This document shows positions 42,133 to 51,225 of a stretch of 64,000 bases of DNA, piece after piece. Each line of letters begins with the position of its first letter. The stretch's first letter is position 1. The stretch comes from Bifidobacterium thermophilum DSM 20210 (GTDB taxonomy: Bacteria; Actinomycetota; Actinomycetes; Actinomycetales; Bifidobacteriaceae): positions 1-64,000 of the forward strand of contig JDUB01000014.1 in assembly GCA_000771265.1 (NCBI GenBank), written 5' to 3'. Below the pieces are notes generated by a model. It made no database searches. It was not told the DNA's origin and saw only the letters and a program-made list of their open reading frames with translations. Made by a program: the position numbers and the translations under genes.

Positions 42133-44445
42133 ATGGATTGCGCGCTTCACAGGGCATCGGATGCGTTCGCATGGCGAAGACGGGATATGGCAGGTATGAG
42201 GAAAACGGCGGAACACAAGAACGTACGGCATGGCAGACAATGGGGGGCAGAGACTTCGACGCGCCCGCTGGCCATCATGCACGCGAAGCCATCCGGCATG
42301 CGAATCATCCTTGGATATGTCGCGATGGGCGCCACCGTCATCTCCTACACCGTGTACATGGTCACCATGATTTTGACGATGTTCGTCAACAATCCTGATA
42401 TCACCCTGCGGTTCGTTATCGAGGACGTGCTGTATCTGGTCATTGTCACCACGCTGATTTTCAGCGCCATGGTGTATCTCGTGACCCGGCAGGGAGCGAT
42501 GCGCAGGTTCCTCACCCATGAGCGGGTGCCGCGCGCGGTGCTTGACGAGCATTACGCGCATGGGTACGACAAAGGCATTACCGTGCTGATCCCCTCATAC
42601 GTGGAACAGCCGAAAGTCGTCGCGAAAACCATATGGTCCGCGGCATTGCAGGAATTCCCAGACCTTGCGGTCGTCCTGCTGATCGACGATCCGCCGCATC
42701 CGAAGAACGACGAATCCAGACGAATCCTCGAAGCCTGCCGTTCACTGGTCCCCAGTATTCTCGACGAACTCGCGCGTCCCGCGAAACGGTTCACCGAACA
42801 TCGCAATCTGGCCACCAAGGCGCTCGCCGGGCAGGTGCACGCCCGGCGCAGCATCGTCGCCAGATGCGCGGACGATTACCGTGCGGCTGTGCGCTGGCTG
42901 GACGCGAAAGCCGACCATTGGCCGATCGAGGACCATACCGATGAATTCTTCTGCGATCAGGTGCTGCGTGGTCTGGCACGCGACCTGCGACAGACTGAGG
43001 ACGCGCTGAACGACGCGGTGAACCTGCACGACCCGGTCCCCGCCGAGCGTATCGTGCAGCTGTACAACCGGCTCGTATGGATCTTCACCGTCAAAGGCTG
43101 GTCGTTCGAGCGCAAGCAGTACATCTCCCTGTCGCAGGAAGGCAACAAGGCGATGAACCTCAACTCGTTCATCGGGCTGATGGGTCACCGCGTCAAACGT
43201 GAGGAAACCGCCGACGGCGTGGTGCTGCGCGACGTCAGGCCTGGGGAAGTGCCCGATTTCGTGATGCGTGACTCCGAATACGTGCTCACGTTGGACGCTG
43301 ATTCCATGCTGCTGCGCGATTATTGCATCCGGCTCGTCTATCAGCTCGAACAGCCCGGCAACGAGCATGTGGCGGTCATTCAGACGCCGTACTCCTCGTA
43401 CCGCGGGGCGCCGACGCGTATCGAGCGCATCGCCGCGGCTACCACCGACATCCAGCATGTGCTGCATCAGGGGATGACCTACTACGACGCCACCTTCTGG
43501 GTGGGGGCGAACGCCGTAATCCGCAAGCGCGCGCTCGATGACATCTGCGTGGTGTCCACGGAAGGCACGCGGACCGTGCGCACGTACATTCAGGACAGGA
43601 CCGTCATCGAGGACACCGAATCCAGCGTGGACCTCGGCTATTACGGCTGGCATCTGGTGAACTACCCGGAGCGGCTGAGCTACAGCTCGACGCCTCCGGA
43701 TTTCGGCTCCCTGGTGGTTCAGCGCCGGCGTTGGGCGAACGGCGGCCTGCTGATTATCGGCAAGTTCTTCCGTATTGTTCGCGCCCGGCGGCGGCAGGGC
43801 AATCCGGTGCGACTGGGCGAATGGTGTCTGCGGGTCAACTATATGGCCTCAATTGCATGGTCGAGCTTCGGGTTGCTGTTCCTGCTCGCCTACCCGTTCG
43901 ACCAGCGGCTGCTCAGCCCGTGGGTGGTTGCCGCGTCGCTGCCATATTTCATCACGTATGCGAACGACTTGAAATCCAACGGATATAAGCGTACTGACAT
44001 CTTCCGCATTTACGGGTTCAATATTGTGCTGCTGACCGTGAATCTTGCGGGCACGCTGAAATCGATCCAGCAGGGCATGACCAACACCAAGATCCCATTC
44101 GTGCGCACGCCGAAGGTCAGTAATCGCACCGCCTCGCCGCCGTTGTATGTCGCCATGCCGTGGGCGATTGTGGTCTTCTCGTGCTTTGTGCTGTATGCGG
44201 ATTACCTGTCTGCCAACTGGGGCAATGCGATTTTCGCCGGATTCAACGCGGTGGTGACCTTGTGGGCGTTGGTGTCGTATATCGGCATTTGGCATTCCAT
44301 CCAGGATATGGTCGTCGGTTTGGTGCGGTGGTTCTTTGTGCCGGTCAAACAGCCGGTGAAGGCCAGGAAGACGGACAATCCGTCGTGGAAGGATGTGCTG
44401 TATTTCGGCGACCGCAAGATGATTTACGAATCCCGTCCGGTGTGA
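42133..44445 (+). CDS. Membrane glycosyltransferase family 2 (cellulose/HAS-like synthase)
   Basis: Up to 770 residues. Two N-terminal TM segments (57-118) precede the GT2 domain, which has LLIDDPP (183-188), DAD (388-390), ED (493-494) and QRRRW (530-534), the processive-synthase D, DxD, ED, QxxRW set. About five TM segments follow, forming the export pore. A long insert (200-380) separates the first Asp from DxD, which is unusual. No PilZ domain is present. It is likely to polymerise and extrude a beta-linked polysaccharide. The start is uncertain: neither ATG 42133 nor ATG 42187 has a good ribosome site. Confidence 0.88.
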   Translation: MDCALHRASDAFAWRRRDMAGMRKTAEHKNVRHGRQWGAETSTRPLAIMHAKPSGMRIILGYVAMGATVISYTVYMVTMILTMFVNNPDITLRFVIEDVLYLVIVTTLIFSAMVYLVTRQGAMRRFLTHERVPRAVLDEHYAHGYDKGITVLIPSYVEQPKVVAKTIWSAALQEFPDLAVVLLIDDPPHPKNDESRRILEACRSLVPSILDELARPAKRFTEHRNLATKALAGQVHARRSIVARCADDYRAAVRWLDAKADHWPIEDHTDEFFCDQVLRGLARDLRQTEDALNDAVNLHDPVPAERIVQLYNRLVWIFTVKGWSFERKQYISLSQEGNKAMNLNSFIGLMGHRVKREETADGVVLRDVRPGEVPDFVMRDSEYVLTLDADSMLLRDYCIRLVYQLEQPGNEHVAVIQTPYSSYRGAPTRIERIAAATTDIQHVLHQGMTYYDATFWVGANAVIRKRALDDICVVSTEGTRTVRTYIQDRTVIEDTESSVDLGYYGWHLVNYPERLSYSSTPPDFGSLVVQRRRWANGGLLIIGKFFRIVRARRRQGNPVRLGEWCLRVNYMASIAWSSFGLLFLLAYPFDQRLLSPWVVAASLPYFITYANDLKSNGYKRTDIFRIYGFNIVLLTVNLAGTLKSIQQGMTNTKIPFVRTPKVSNRTASPPLYVAMPWAIVVFSCFVLYADYLSANWGNAIFAGFNAVVTLWALVSYIGIWHSIQDMVVGLVRWFFVPVKQPVKARKTDNPSWKDVLYFGDRKMIYESRPV

Positions 44446-44495
44446 GCCGTCGGTTGGCCGGTATCATCTGGTTGTGGTGTGATTGCTGGCTTCAT

Positions 44496-44539
44496 CCAAA
44501 CTGGTTACGCTGGGACTCTCGTTAGCGTAACCAGTTTGG
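44496..44539. repeat. CAAACTGG hairpin repeat (perfect copy)
   Basis: CCAAACTGGTTACGCT (44496-44511) pairs perfectly with AGCGTAACCAGTTTGG (44524-44539), 12-base loop. It lies between the convergent GT2 and O-mannosyltransferase genes and may serve as a terminator. The rest of the gap has four GTTTCC words. Confidence 0.8.
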
Positions 44540-44688
44540 GAAGAAATGGGCGCGCCCTGATGGCCGGTGCTTCCGAACGCCCCAGCCTAGCCAGCGTCCA
44601 GTGTTTCCAAGCGTTTCGGCGTTTCCGGGCACTGCGTTTCCGAGCATCCCAGCGTTCCCCGCCGTCCCGACAGGCTGCGCTCAGCCCG

Positions 44689-46470
44689 TCAGATCCACGA
44701 CTTGAACCACATGTGGCTCAGCCAGAACTCGTACGGAACGGGCATCGCCGTCCAGATCGGGTAGAAGAACACCGACACCAGCAGGATCGGCAGCAGCGTG
44801 GCCGTCAGCGTAATCCGCCATGTTCCGGCGCTGACCCGTCGGCGCACATGGTCGCCGACATAACAGATCGCGAGAATAATCCACGGCAAGATGACAATCG
44901 AGTAGAACGTGAAGGTGGTGCGGTGCAGGTATTGCGCCCACGGCAGCCACCCGCCGATGAAGCCGGCGAGCACCGCCCAGATGCGCCAGTCGCCGTGCTT
45001 GACGATGGCGATGATGACGCCGATGATCACGCACAGGGATCCAAGCCACCAAATCAGCGGATTGCCCAGGGATGTCACGGCCGCCACACATTTGGAGTGG
45101 GGTGCCAATGAGCACAGCCCCGGATGCCCGTCAAGCTCCTGCCAGTAGAAACTGGTCGGACGTACCTGCAACGGCCATGTGAGCGGGTTCGCCTTGTAAT
45201 CATGCGGTGTGTCGAGCGTGGTGTGGAACTGCCACATTTCCACGTGATATTCGACGAACGACCGCAATCCCTCTGGCAGCCAGGTGATGCCTTGACCGGG
45301 GTTGTTGCGCGCCCAGTCGTGCATGTACGAATCCGGGTGGATGAACCAGCCGATCCATCCGGCCAGATACGTGCCCGCCCATAGCGGGAGCATATACAGC
45401 GCGGTCAGCGGTGCGTCGCACAGCAGCCCGGTGGACAGCCAGTTGCGGTAGCCTGCGCGGTAGCGTTCCCATGCGTCCCAAATCACGCTGATGACGCAGA
45501 ACGCCGCCATGAAGTATATGCCGGACCATTTGACGCCGGTCGCCAGACCGATAAGAATCGCGGCGGCGGCACGATACCAGGAGAACGCGATGACCGGGCC
45601 ACGCGCGTCAAGCAGCATGCTTTGGTTGCGTCTGGCCGTGTTGGCCGATGACGATACTGCGGCGCCGGCGGTACCGGTCGTATCGTTGGCGTCGCCGCCG
45701 GCAACACTCGAATCGCCGTCTGCTGCCTTGCGCTGCGCCCGGCGTGCACGACGGGATGTGTCCGGGACCCAGTGCGCATCCCGACGCGCGGCATCGACCG
45801 CGTAATGCGCCCGGAGCTTGACCCGCGCCCAATCGCGGTGCATCAGTAGCAAATCAAACGCGCCGAGCACAAATACCATGATGAAGATATCAAGCAGACC
45901 GGTGCGACTGAGTGTGATGCCCACGCCGTCGACGGACATGAGCAGGCCCGCGGACAGCGCGATCGACATGTTGTTGAAGAGCCGCAACGCCACGCGGATC
46001 ATGATGATGATCGCGATTGTTCCCGCAATCGCCGTGCTCGCACGCCACGCGAAGGTGTTGCCGGCGCCGCCGAACAGTTTCAGCCCGAGTGCGATGCACC
46101 ATTTGCCGACTGGCGGATGTACGACGTATTCGGTGCTGCTCAGCCACCGGTTCGTGTCGCCTTGCGCGAACAAGGTATCGACGGGGAAATCCAGCCCGCG
46201 GCGTGTCAAGAACTCCGGCCAGTTGCGCGGCTCGCCGGTCAGCAGCATCGTCCACGCGTCCTTGACGTAATAGGTTTCGTCAAACACCACAGCGCGTGGC
46301 TCGCCGAGCCGGATGAACCGCAGCAGGCCACCGAAGAAGGCCACCAGCACAGTCAACAGCCAGGAAACCAGACGGGGTGCGGCAGCGAGCCGCGCACGCA
46401 AGCGGAGCAGGGCTCCGCCGACGCTCGCCGACGGGCGTGTTCGCCCAGAATTCACGGAACTCAACACCAT
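44689..46470 (-). CDS. Protein O-mannosyltransferase (PMT, GT39)
   Basis: 593-residue polytopic membrane enzyme that transfers mannose from polyprenyl-phosphate-mannose to Ser/Thr of exported proteins in actinobacteria. The GT39 signature VVFDETYYVKDAW with the catalytic Asp64-Glu65 lies in the first extracytoplasmic loop; EYVVHPPVGKW and the SRTGLLDIFI segment are family features. A ~70-residue hydrophilic Ala/Arg-rich insert (about 215-290) interrupts two TM segments. A GGGAG site precedes ATG 46470; an upstream extension would overlap rsmI and is rejected. It is divergent from rsmI. Confidence 0.94.
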   Translation of the reverse strand: MVLSSVNSGRTRPSASVGGALLRLRARLAAAPRLVSWLLTVLVAFFGGLLRFIRLGEPRAVVFDETYYVKDAWTMLLTGEPRNWPEFLTRRGLDFPVDTLFAQGDTNRWLSSTEYVVHPPVGKWCIALGLKLFGGAGNTFAWRASTAIAGTIAIIIMIRVALRLFNNMSIALSAGLLMSVDGVGITLSRTGLLDIFIMVFVLGAFDLLLMHRDWARVKLRAHYAVDAARRDAHWVPDTSRRARRAQRKAADGDSSVAGGDANDTTGTAGAAVSSSANTARRNQSMLLDARGPVIAFSWYRAAAAILIGLATGVKWSGIYFMAAFCVISVIWDAWERYRAGYRNWLSTGLLCDAPLTALYMLPLWAGTYLAGWIGWFIHPDSYMHDWARNNPGQGITWLPEGLRSFVEYHVEMWQFHTTLDTPHDYKANPLTWPLQVRPTSFYWQELDGHPGLCSLAPHSKCVAAVTSLGNPLIWWLGSLCVIIGVIIAIVKHGDWRIWAVLAGFIGGWLPWAQYLHRTTFTFYSIVILPWIILAICYVGDHVRRRVSAGTWRITLTATLLPILLVSVFFYPIWTAMPVPYEFWLSHMWFKSWI

Positions 46471-46487
46471 CACTCCCAAAGGTAGAG

Positions 46488-46493
46488 GATACT
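46488..46493 (+). promoter_or_regulatory. Leaderless-type -10 box of rsmI
   Basis: GATACT, six bases before ATG 46500; no clear -35. Confidence 0.35.
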
Positions 46494-46499
46494 GGATAT

Positions 46500-47492
46500 A
46501 TGACCAGTGACATCGAAGGACGCCAGTCGGCGCCGCAGTCCTTACATGATAGACCCCAACACGCGGAAAACGACATGTGCACGGAGACATCCGCCGGTGT
46601 GCGTGTCGAAGTGCCCGCCGGGACGGTGGTACTTGCAGCCACGCCGATCGGCAATGTGGGCGACGCATCGGCGCGGCTGGTGGCCCTGCTGGAGCGCGCG
46701 GACATCGTCGCCGCGGAAGACACCCGGCGTCTGTACGACTTGGCGAACCGCCTCGGCGTGCATGTCAGCGGCAAAGTCGTCGCCTACCATGACCACAATG
46801 AGCGCAACAAGGCGGACGGGCTGCTGGACAGTGTTGAGGAGGGTGCCACGGTGCTGGTGGTTTCGGACGCCGGCATGCCCACCATCAACGATCCCGGCCT
46901 CGCGATTGTGCGCCGAGCCATCGAGCGTGGCCTGCCGGTGACCTGCGCACCCGGGCCGAGCGCCGTGCTGGATGCGCTCGCGCTGTCGGGGTTGCCTACA
47001 GACCGGTTCTGTTATGAGGGTTTCGTGCCGCGCAAGCATGCCGAACGTATGCAGCGTCTGCGCTCGCTGCGTGCCGAGCAGCGTACCATCGTGTTCTATG
47101 AGACGCCGCACCGCATTGCTGAGACCATGCCTGACCTGCTGGGGGAGTTCGGGCCGGATCGTCGGATGGCGTTGTGCCGCGAGCTGACCAAGGATTATGA
47201 GCAAATCAGACGCGGCACGATTGCGCAGATCAAGCAGTCGGTGGATGACGATCCGCCGCGCGGCGAAATCGTGCTGGTCATTGAAGGCGCGAGCGACGAC
47301 GAGGCGCGGGATAGTGCGCCTTCCGCGTTGAGTGTGGAAGATCTGGCCGTGCTGTCAATAGACCGCGCGCGCGAAGATGGACTGCGCATCAAGGACGCCA
47401 TCGCGCAGGTTGTACAGGAACACCCCCTGCCGGACGGCTCACTCGCCAATCGCAAGCAAGTGTATACCGCCGTGCTTGAGATGCGTTCTTGA
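46500..47492 (+). CDS. rsmI: 16S rRNA 2'-O-methyltransferase RsmI
   Basis: 330 residues. It methylates the ribose of C1402 in 16S rRNA. The tetrapyrrole-methylase fold is marked by LAATPIGNVGDASARL, AEDTRRL, VVSDAGMPTINDPG and CAPGPSAVLDALALSGLPTDRFCYEGF, all close to the RsmI consensus. The start at 46500 is placed by a -10 box six bases upstream, with MCTETSAG (46575) as an alternative nearer to the conserved core. The C-terminus is ordinary. Confidence 0.95.
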   Translation: MTSDIEGRQSAPQSLHDRPQHAENDMCTETSAGVRVEVPAGTVVLAATPIGNVGDASARLVALLERADIVAAEDTRRLYDLANRLGVHVSGKVVAYHDHNERNKADGLLDSVEEGATVLVVSDAGMPTINDPGLAIVRRAIERGLPVTCAPGPSAVLDALALSGLPTDRFCYEGFVPRKHAERMQRLRSLRAEQRTIVFYETPHRIAETMPDLLGEFGPDRRMALCRELTKDYEQIRRGTIAQIKQSVDDDPPRGEIVLVIEGASDDEARDSAPSALSVEDLAVLSIDRAREDGLRIKDAIAQVVQEHPLPDGSLANRKQVYTAVLEMRS

Positions 47493-47658
47493 TCCGCGCG
47501 TTCACTGATTGCGCTGTTTTGCGGCGCGTCCCCGGCATCGTCCGACCGTGCATCGCTCGCTCCCGTCCGCCCCGTCTCTGTGACAATCGGCCGTCTGCCC
47601 GTCCGATCGTCTTGAGCAACCATGCCCGTCTCACGTTTTGTCCATCATGCGGTCATGC

Positions 47659-48069
47659 TCATCCCGTGGCCTCCCCGCTCGTGGTCTCCCCGAACAAGAT
47701 GTCGAACGCGTCGCGGACACCGGGCCCGCCCGCCTGCGACACATATTCAAGCAGGGTGGCATCCGCCTTGGGATTGGCGATGAGCCATTTGCGCAGATGT
47801 GGGTGTTCGCGCGCAATCAGCCACAGCGTGGACATATCGGTATCAGGGTCGCAAGCCATACCGGGCGTAACCACCAGCGGCGGAGGCGGGGGAGACAGCA
47901 CACCCGGCGCGGCGATCGGCACGGCATCCAGGTCCACACCCGGATGCCCCGCAGAGTCTGCAGGCGTCCATCGTTGTTGCCGCAACCGTTGCGCTGCTCC
48001 CATCGCTCCCGTCGCCTCAGCTGTTCTGTTCGGTTTGGATGTCGCCGATAATCGTCGTCGTATGTTCAT
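47659..48069 (-). CDS. Small protein with variant leucine-rich (LRV-like) segment
   Basis: 136 residues. The N-terminal half is basic and Pro-rich (PPPPPL). The C-terminal half, STLWLIAREHPHLRKWLIAN, then PKADATLLEYVSQAGGPGVRDAFDILF, resembles the variant leucine-rich repeat domain common in bifidobacterial proteins. AGGAG lies seven bases before the ATG, which overlaps the stop of the AbiEi-like gene (ATGA), so the two are coupled. Function unknown; probably protein-protein contact. Confidence 0.7.
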   Translation of the reverse strand: MNIRRRLSATSKPNRTAEATGAMGAAQRLRQQRWTPADSAGHPGVDLDAVPIAAPGVLSPPPPPLVVTPGMACDPDTDMSTLWLIAREHPHLRKWLIANPKADATLLEYVSQAGGPGVRDAFDILFGETTSGEATG

Positions 48070-48824
48070 GTCGGCTCCTGCCTGCCACCCGGCGCGCTCA
48101 CCGCGGCGGTCAGCAGCTCGCGGGCTTGCCTGATATTCGGCCAGTGTCGGCTGTCCGTATTGAAGATGGCAAGGCATTCGGCCATGCCAAATGAGTAGCG
48201 GTTCATCAGGCATCGGATGGTTCCTCCCACCTCAAGCTGTTCGTCTGACGCGTCGGTTTGCACCAATGCGAGGTCACACGCGGTTCTCGCCGGCGACGTG
48301 ACTTTCATCCCCCCGACCGTGATGATGTACTGACCATCGATCTGCCGGTTGAACGGCCGGATTCTGCGCCCGTGCGCCGGCGAACGGTAATGCGCGTCGG
48401 ACACCACGTCGATGGTCGAGGGAAAGTCCCCTCCCACCCAGATCCATGCGGCGAGCGATGCGCAGGCGATCACGTTCATCGGCGACGCATGCCGGCAAAT
48501 CAGCCCTCTGCCGTCAGGAGTATCGGAATGTTCCCCCAGATACGCGCTGATGTCATCGAAATTGTGCAGCACGCCATAATCGGTCATGCGCGTGATGCAC
48601 ATCGGGCCGGGCAGGCGGCATGTGCGGATGATCGGATGACCGCGCTGAATCACGCGACGGCGTTCCGACGTCCCCTCGCCGCCCACGCGATATCGCGCAT
48701 CCCCCTCGAAATTGTCGGCGTGCCCCGATGCCGCCGGACATGATTGATGACGCCGCTCGGATACCTCCGGTCGGCGGTGTGCCTGTGTGCATCCTGGCGG
48801 TGCGTTTCCTGTCAACATAGTCAT
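48066..48824 (-). CDS. AbiEi-like (type IV antitoxin-type) regulator
   Basis: 252 residues. The middle (PSTIDVVSDAHYRSP, FNRQIDGQYIITVGGMKVTSPARTACDLAL) resembles the C-terminal part of AbiEi-family antitoxins and related proteins, where the V-TSPARTACDLA box is characteristic. A TATCTT -10 box seven bases before the ATG supports start 48824. It is coupled to the LRV gene, not to a recognisable AbiEii nucleotidyltransferase toxin, so a toxin-antitoxin role is only a possibility. The frame is open far upstream, antisense to metG, which I reject. Confidence 0.6.
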   Translation of the reverse strand: MTMLTGNAPPGCTQAHRRPEVSERRHQSCPAASGHADNFEGDARYRVGGEGTSERRRVIQRGHPIIRTCRLPGPMCITRMTDYGVLHNFDDISAYLGEHSDTPDGRGLICRHASPMNVIACASLAAWIWVGGDFPSTIDVVSDAHYRSPAHGRRIRPFNRQIDGQYIITVGGMKVTSPARTACDLALVQTDASDEQLEVGGTIRCLMNRYSFGMAECLAIFNTDSRHWPNIRQARELLTAAVSAPGGRQEPT

Positions 48825-48831
48825 ACGGGGA

Positions 48832-48837
48832 AAGATA
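48832..48837 (-). promoter_or_regulatory. Leaderless-type -10 box of the AbiEi-like gene
   Basis: TATCTT on the minus strand, seven bases before ATG 48824. Confidence 0.35.
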
Positions 48838-49168
48838 CCGACGAGATTTCGCGCCGGCAACGACGTCGGACCGAAATGTGCATAACCGTGATTACCCGTT
48901 GTGCGACAATCATCTGCCCTGTGGATAACTTGCGGACCGCAGAACGGATTGGCGGTATTCTGCGAAAAAATCCCGATGCGGAGCCCGCGAGCTTGGCAAG
49001 GTTGTCGTCGTGCCGGCCCGTACTTGGTCAACGCACCGCAACGTGACGACCGTGTCAGACCCGTATCAGGCATGCCGAGCGTGTGTGAGGCCCTCGTGAA
49101 GCCTGTGCGGGGCACGCGTGGCGTCTGTCGCGCCCTTGTGCGCGGCCCCCTCTGTCCGCGCTGGGCCT

Positions 49169-49174
49169 GATAAT
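49169..49174 (+). promoter_or_regulatory. Leaderless-type -10 box of metG
   Basis: GATAAT, seven bases before ATG 49182; no ribosome site is visible. Confidence 0.45.
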
Positions 49175-49181
49175 CGGGCGT

Positions 49182-51080
49182 ATGAGTCATATTTTGGTCA
49201 ATGTTGCGTGGCCGTACGCGAACGGTCCGCGCCATATCGGGCATGTCGCCGGCTTCGGCGTCCCGTCGGATGTGTACGCGCGCTATCAGCGCATGAAGGG
49301 CAATGATGTGCTGATGGTGTCCGGAACCGATGAGCACGGCACCCCGATTCTCGTTGAGGCCGATAAAGAAGGGATCAGCGCGCAGGAACTCGCGAACCGC
49401 TACAACCGCGTGATTGCCAAGGATTTGTGCGATCTCGGCCTGAGCTACGACCTGTTTACCCGCACCACCACCACGAACCACGAGCATGTCGTGCAGGAAC
49501 TGTTCAAGCAGTGCCTGAAGAACGGGTACATCTACAAGGGCACGCAGAAAGTCGCCATTTCCCCGTCCAGCGGGCGTACCCTGCCAGATCGTTACATCGA
49601 AGGCACCTGCCCGATTTGCGGTGCCGACGGTGCGCGCGGTGACCAGTGCGACAACTGCGGCAACGAACTCGACCCGGACGAGCTGATCAACCCGGTCTCC
49701 AAAATCAACGGTGAAACCCCGCGTTTCGAGGAAACCGAGCATTTCTTCCTCGACCTGCCGGCGCTGGCCGAGGCGAACCTCGCCTGGCTCAAGACGCGTG
49801 AAGGTTGGCGTACCAACGTCATCAACTTCTCGCTCGGTCTGTTCAAGGAAGTCAAGCCCCGCGCCATCACGCGCGATATCGACTGGGGCATCCCCGTGCC
49901 GGTCAAGGGCTGGATTGACAACCCGAACAAGAAGCTGTACGTGTGGTTCGACGCGGTGATCGGCTACCTGTCGGCATCCATTGAATGGGCCCGTCGCAAG
50001 GGCGATCCCGAGGCGTGGCGCGCCTGGTGGAACGACCCGGAAACCCCGGGCTATTACTTCATGGGCAAGGACAACATCACCTTCCACTCCCAGATCTGGC
50101 CGTCCGAAATGATCGCTTACAACGGCGCCGGCTCAAAGGGTGGCGAGACCGGCAAGCTCGGCCCGCTCAACCTGCCGGAGCAGGTCGTGGCCAGCGAGTT
50201 CATGACCATGGAAGGCAAGAAGTTCAGCTCCTCGCGCGGCATCGTGATCTACGTGAAGGACATCCTTGCACGCTACCCGGTGGACGCCGTGCGCTACTAC
50301 ATCTCCGTGGCCGGCCCGGAAACCTCGGATTCCGATTTCACGTGGGCCGAATTCGTGCGGCACAACAATGAGGAGCTCGCCTCCAGCTGGGGCAACCTGG
50401 TCAACCGTGTCGCCAACCTCATCTATAAGAACTTCGGTGCGATTCCGGAGCTTGACGAGGATTCGATGACCTCCGAGGACCGTGCGCTGCTCGAGGAGAC
50501 GTCGGCGGCCTTCGACGTGGTCGGCGGGCTGATTGAGCGCCACCACCAGAAGAATGCACTGAACGAGGCGATGCGCGTGGTCGGCGATATCAACAAGTAC
50601 ATTTCCGCCACCGAACCGTGGAAGATCAAGGATGACGAGAAACATCTCGCCACCGTGCTGCATGTGGCCGCGCAGGCCGTGGTGGACGCGAACCACCTGC
50701 TCGCTCCATTCCTGCCGCATTCCGCGCAGAAGGTGTGGGAGGCGCTCGGCGGCAAGGGCACGTTCTCGCCGCTGCCGCATATCGAGGAGGTCGAGGATCT
50801 TGATAATCCGGACTTCCACTACCCGGTGATCACCGGCGATTACAAGCTCGGTGTGAATGTGCACCCGTGGAAGAGCGAGGCCATTGACACCGGCGCTCCG
50901 GTCGCCAAGCCGAAGCCGATTTTCGCGAAGATTCCGCAGGAAGCTGTGCAGGAGGAGCTCGATCGCTTCGAAGAGCAGCTTTCCCAGCGCAAGGCCGCGG
51001 AAGCCGAGCGTCTGGCCAAGGCGAAGGCACAGCTGGCTGAGGAAGCGGCCGCTGACAAGCCGGCCAAGACGGCTGAATAA
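49182..51080 (+). CDS. metG: Methionyl-tRNA synthetase
   Basis: 632 residues. It charges tRNA-Met. The HIGH motif is HIGH (18-21) within [13 protein letters not shown]. The zinc knuckle has CPICG and CDNCG. The KMSKS equivalent is KKFSSSRG. The anticodon-binding helical domain follows, and the C-terminus is a Lys/Ala/Glu-rich coil in place of the dimerising tRNA-binding domain. It begins immediately after a -10 box, so its message is likely leaderless. It ends in a strong terminator. Confidence 0.98.
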   Translation: MSHILVNVAWPYANGPRHIGHVAGFGVPSDVYARYQRMKGNDVLMVSGTDEHGTPILVEADKEGISAQELANRYNRVIAKDLCDLGLSYDLFTRTTTTNHEHVVQELFKQCLKNGYIYKGTQKVAISPSSGRTLPDRYIEGTCPICGADGARGDQCDNCGNELDPDELINPVSKINGETPRFEETEHFFLDLPALAEANLAWLKTREGWRTNVINFSLGLFKEVKPRAITRDIDWGIPVPVKGWIDNPNKKLYVWFDAVIGYLSASIEWARRKGDPEAWRAWWNDPETPGYYFMGKDNITFHSQIWPSEMIAYNGAGSKGGETGKLGPLNLPEQVVASEFMTMEGKKFSSSRGIVIYVKDILARYPVDAVRYYISVAGPETSDSDFTWAEFVRHNNEELASSWGNLVNRVANLIYKNFGAIPELDEDSMTSEDRALLEETSAAFDVVGGLIERHHQKNALNEAMRVVGDINKYISATEPWKIKDDEKHLATVLHVAAQAVVDANHLLAPFLPHSAQKVWEALGGKGTFSPLPHIEEVEDLDNPDFHYPVITGDYKLGVNVHPWKSEAIDTGAPVAKPKPIFAKIPQEAVQEELDRFEEQLSQRKAAEAERLAKAKAQLAEEAAADKPAKTAE

Positions 51081-51133
51081 TCGCCGGCTGAACAATCGCG
51101 GATTGCGTGAATCACGCGAATCAAGCGAATATG

Positions 51134-51177
51134 CCAGGCGGCGGGATCTGCCCTGTGGGGTGGGCCCCGCCGCCTGG
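51134..51177. terminator. Bidirectional terminator between metG and the sirtuin gene
   Basis: Perfect 12-bp stem CCAGGCGGCGGG (51134-51145) with CCCGCCGCCTGG (51166-51177), followed by TTGTTTCTATT on the plus strand. Confidence 0.8.
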
Positions 51178-51225
51178 TTGTTTCTATTGTGGTGCTCTGC
51201 CTGTCGCTCTGCGAATCGGTTTACC

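Larger units (their letters stand above)
48825..49181. other. Intergenic region between divergent genes
   Basis: No gene seen. It holds the two leaderless-type -10 boxes (48832-48837 minus, 49169-49174 plus) and one perfect DnaA-box match TGTGGATAA (48920-48928). Confidence 0.45.

Noticed and set aside
46471-46668. Upstream extension of the O-mannosyltransferase gene
   Set aside because: It would overlap the start of rsmI, carries no membrane or family features and has a worse start than ATG 46470.
48920-48928. Perfect DnaA box as part of a replication origin
   Set aside because: Single box, no cluster, no AT-rich unwinding region and no dnaA or dnaN nearby.
48825-50087. Upstream extension of the AbiEi-like frame into metG
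   Set aside because: It runs antisense to conserved metG sequence; the promoter -10 at 48832 places the true start at 48824.
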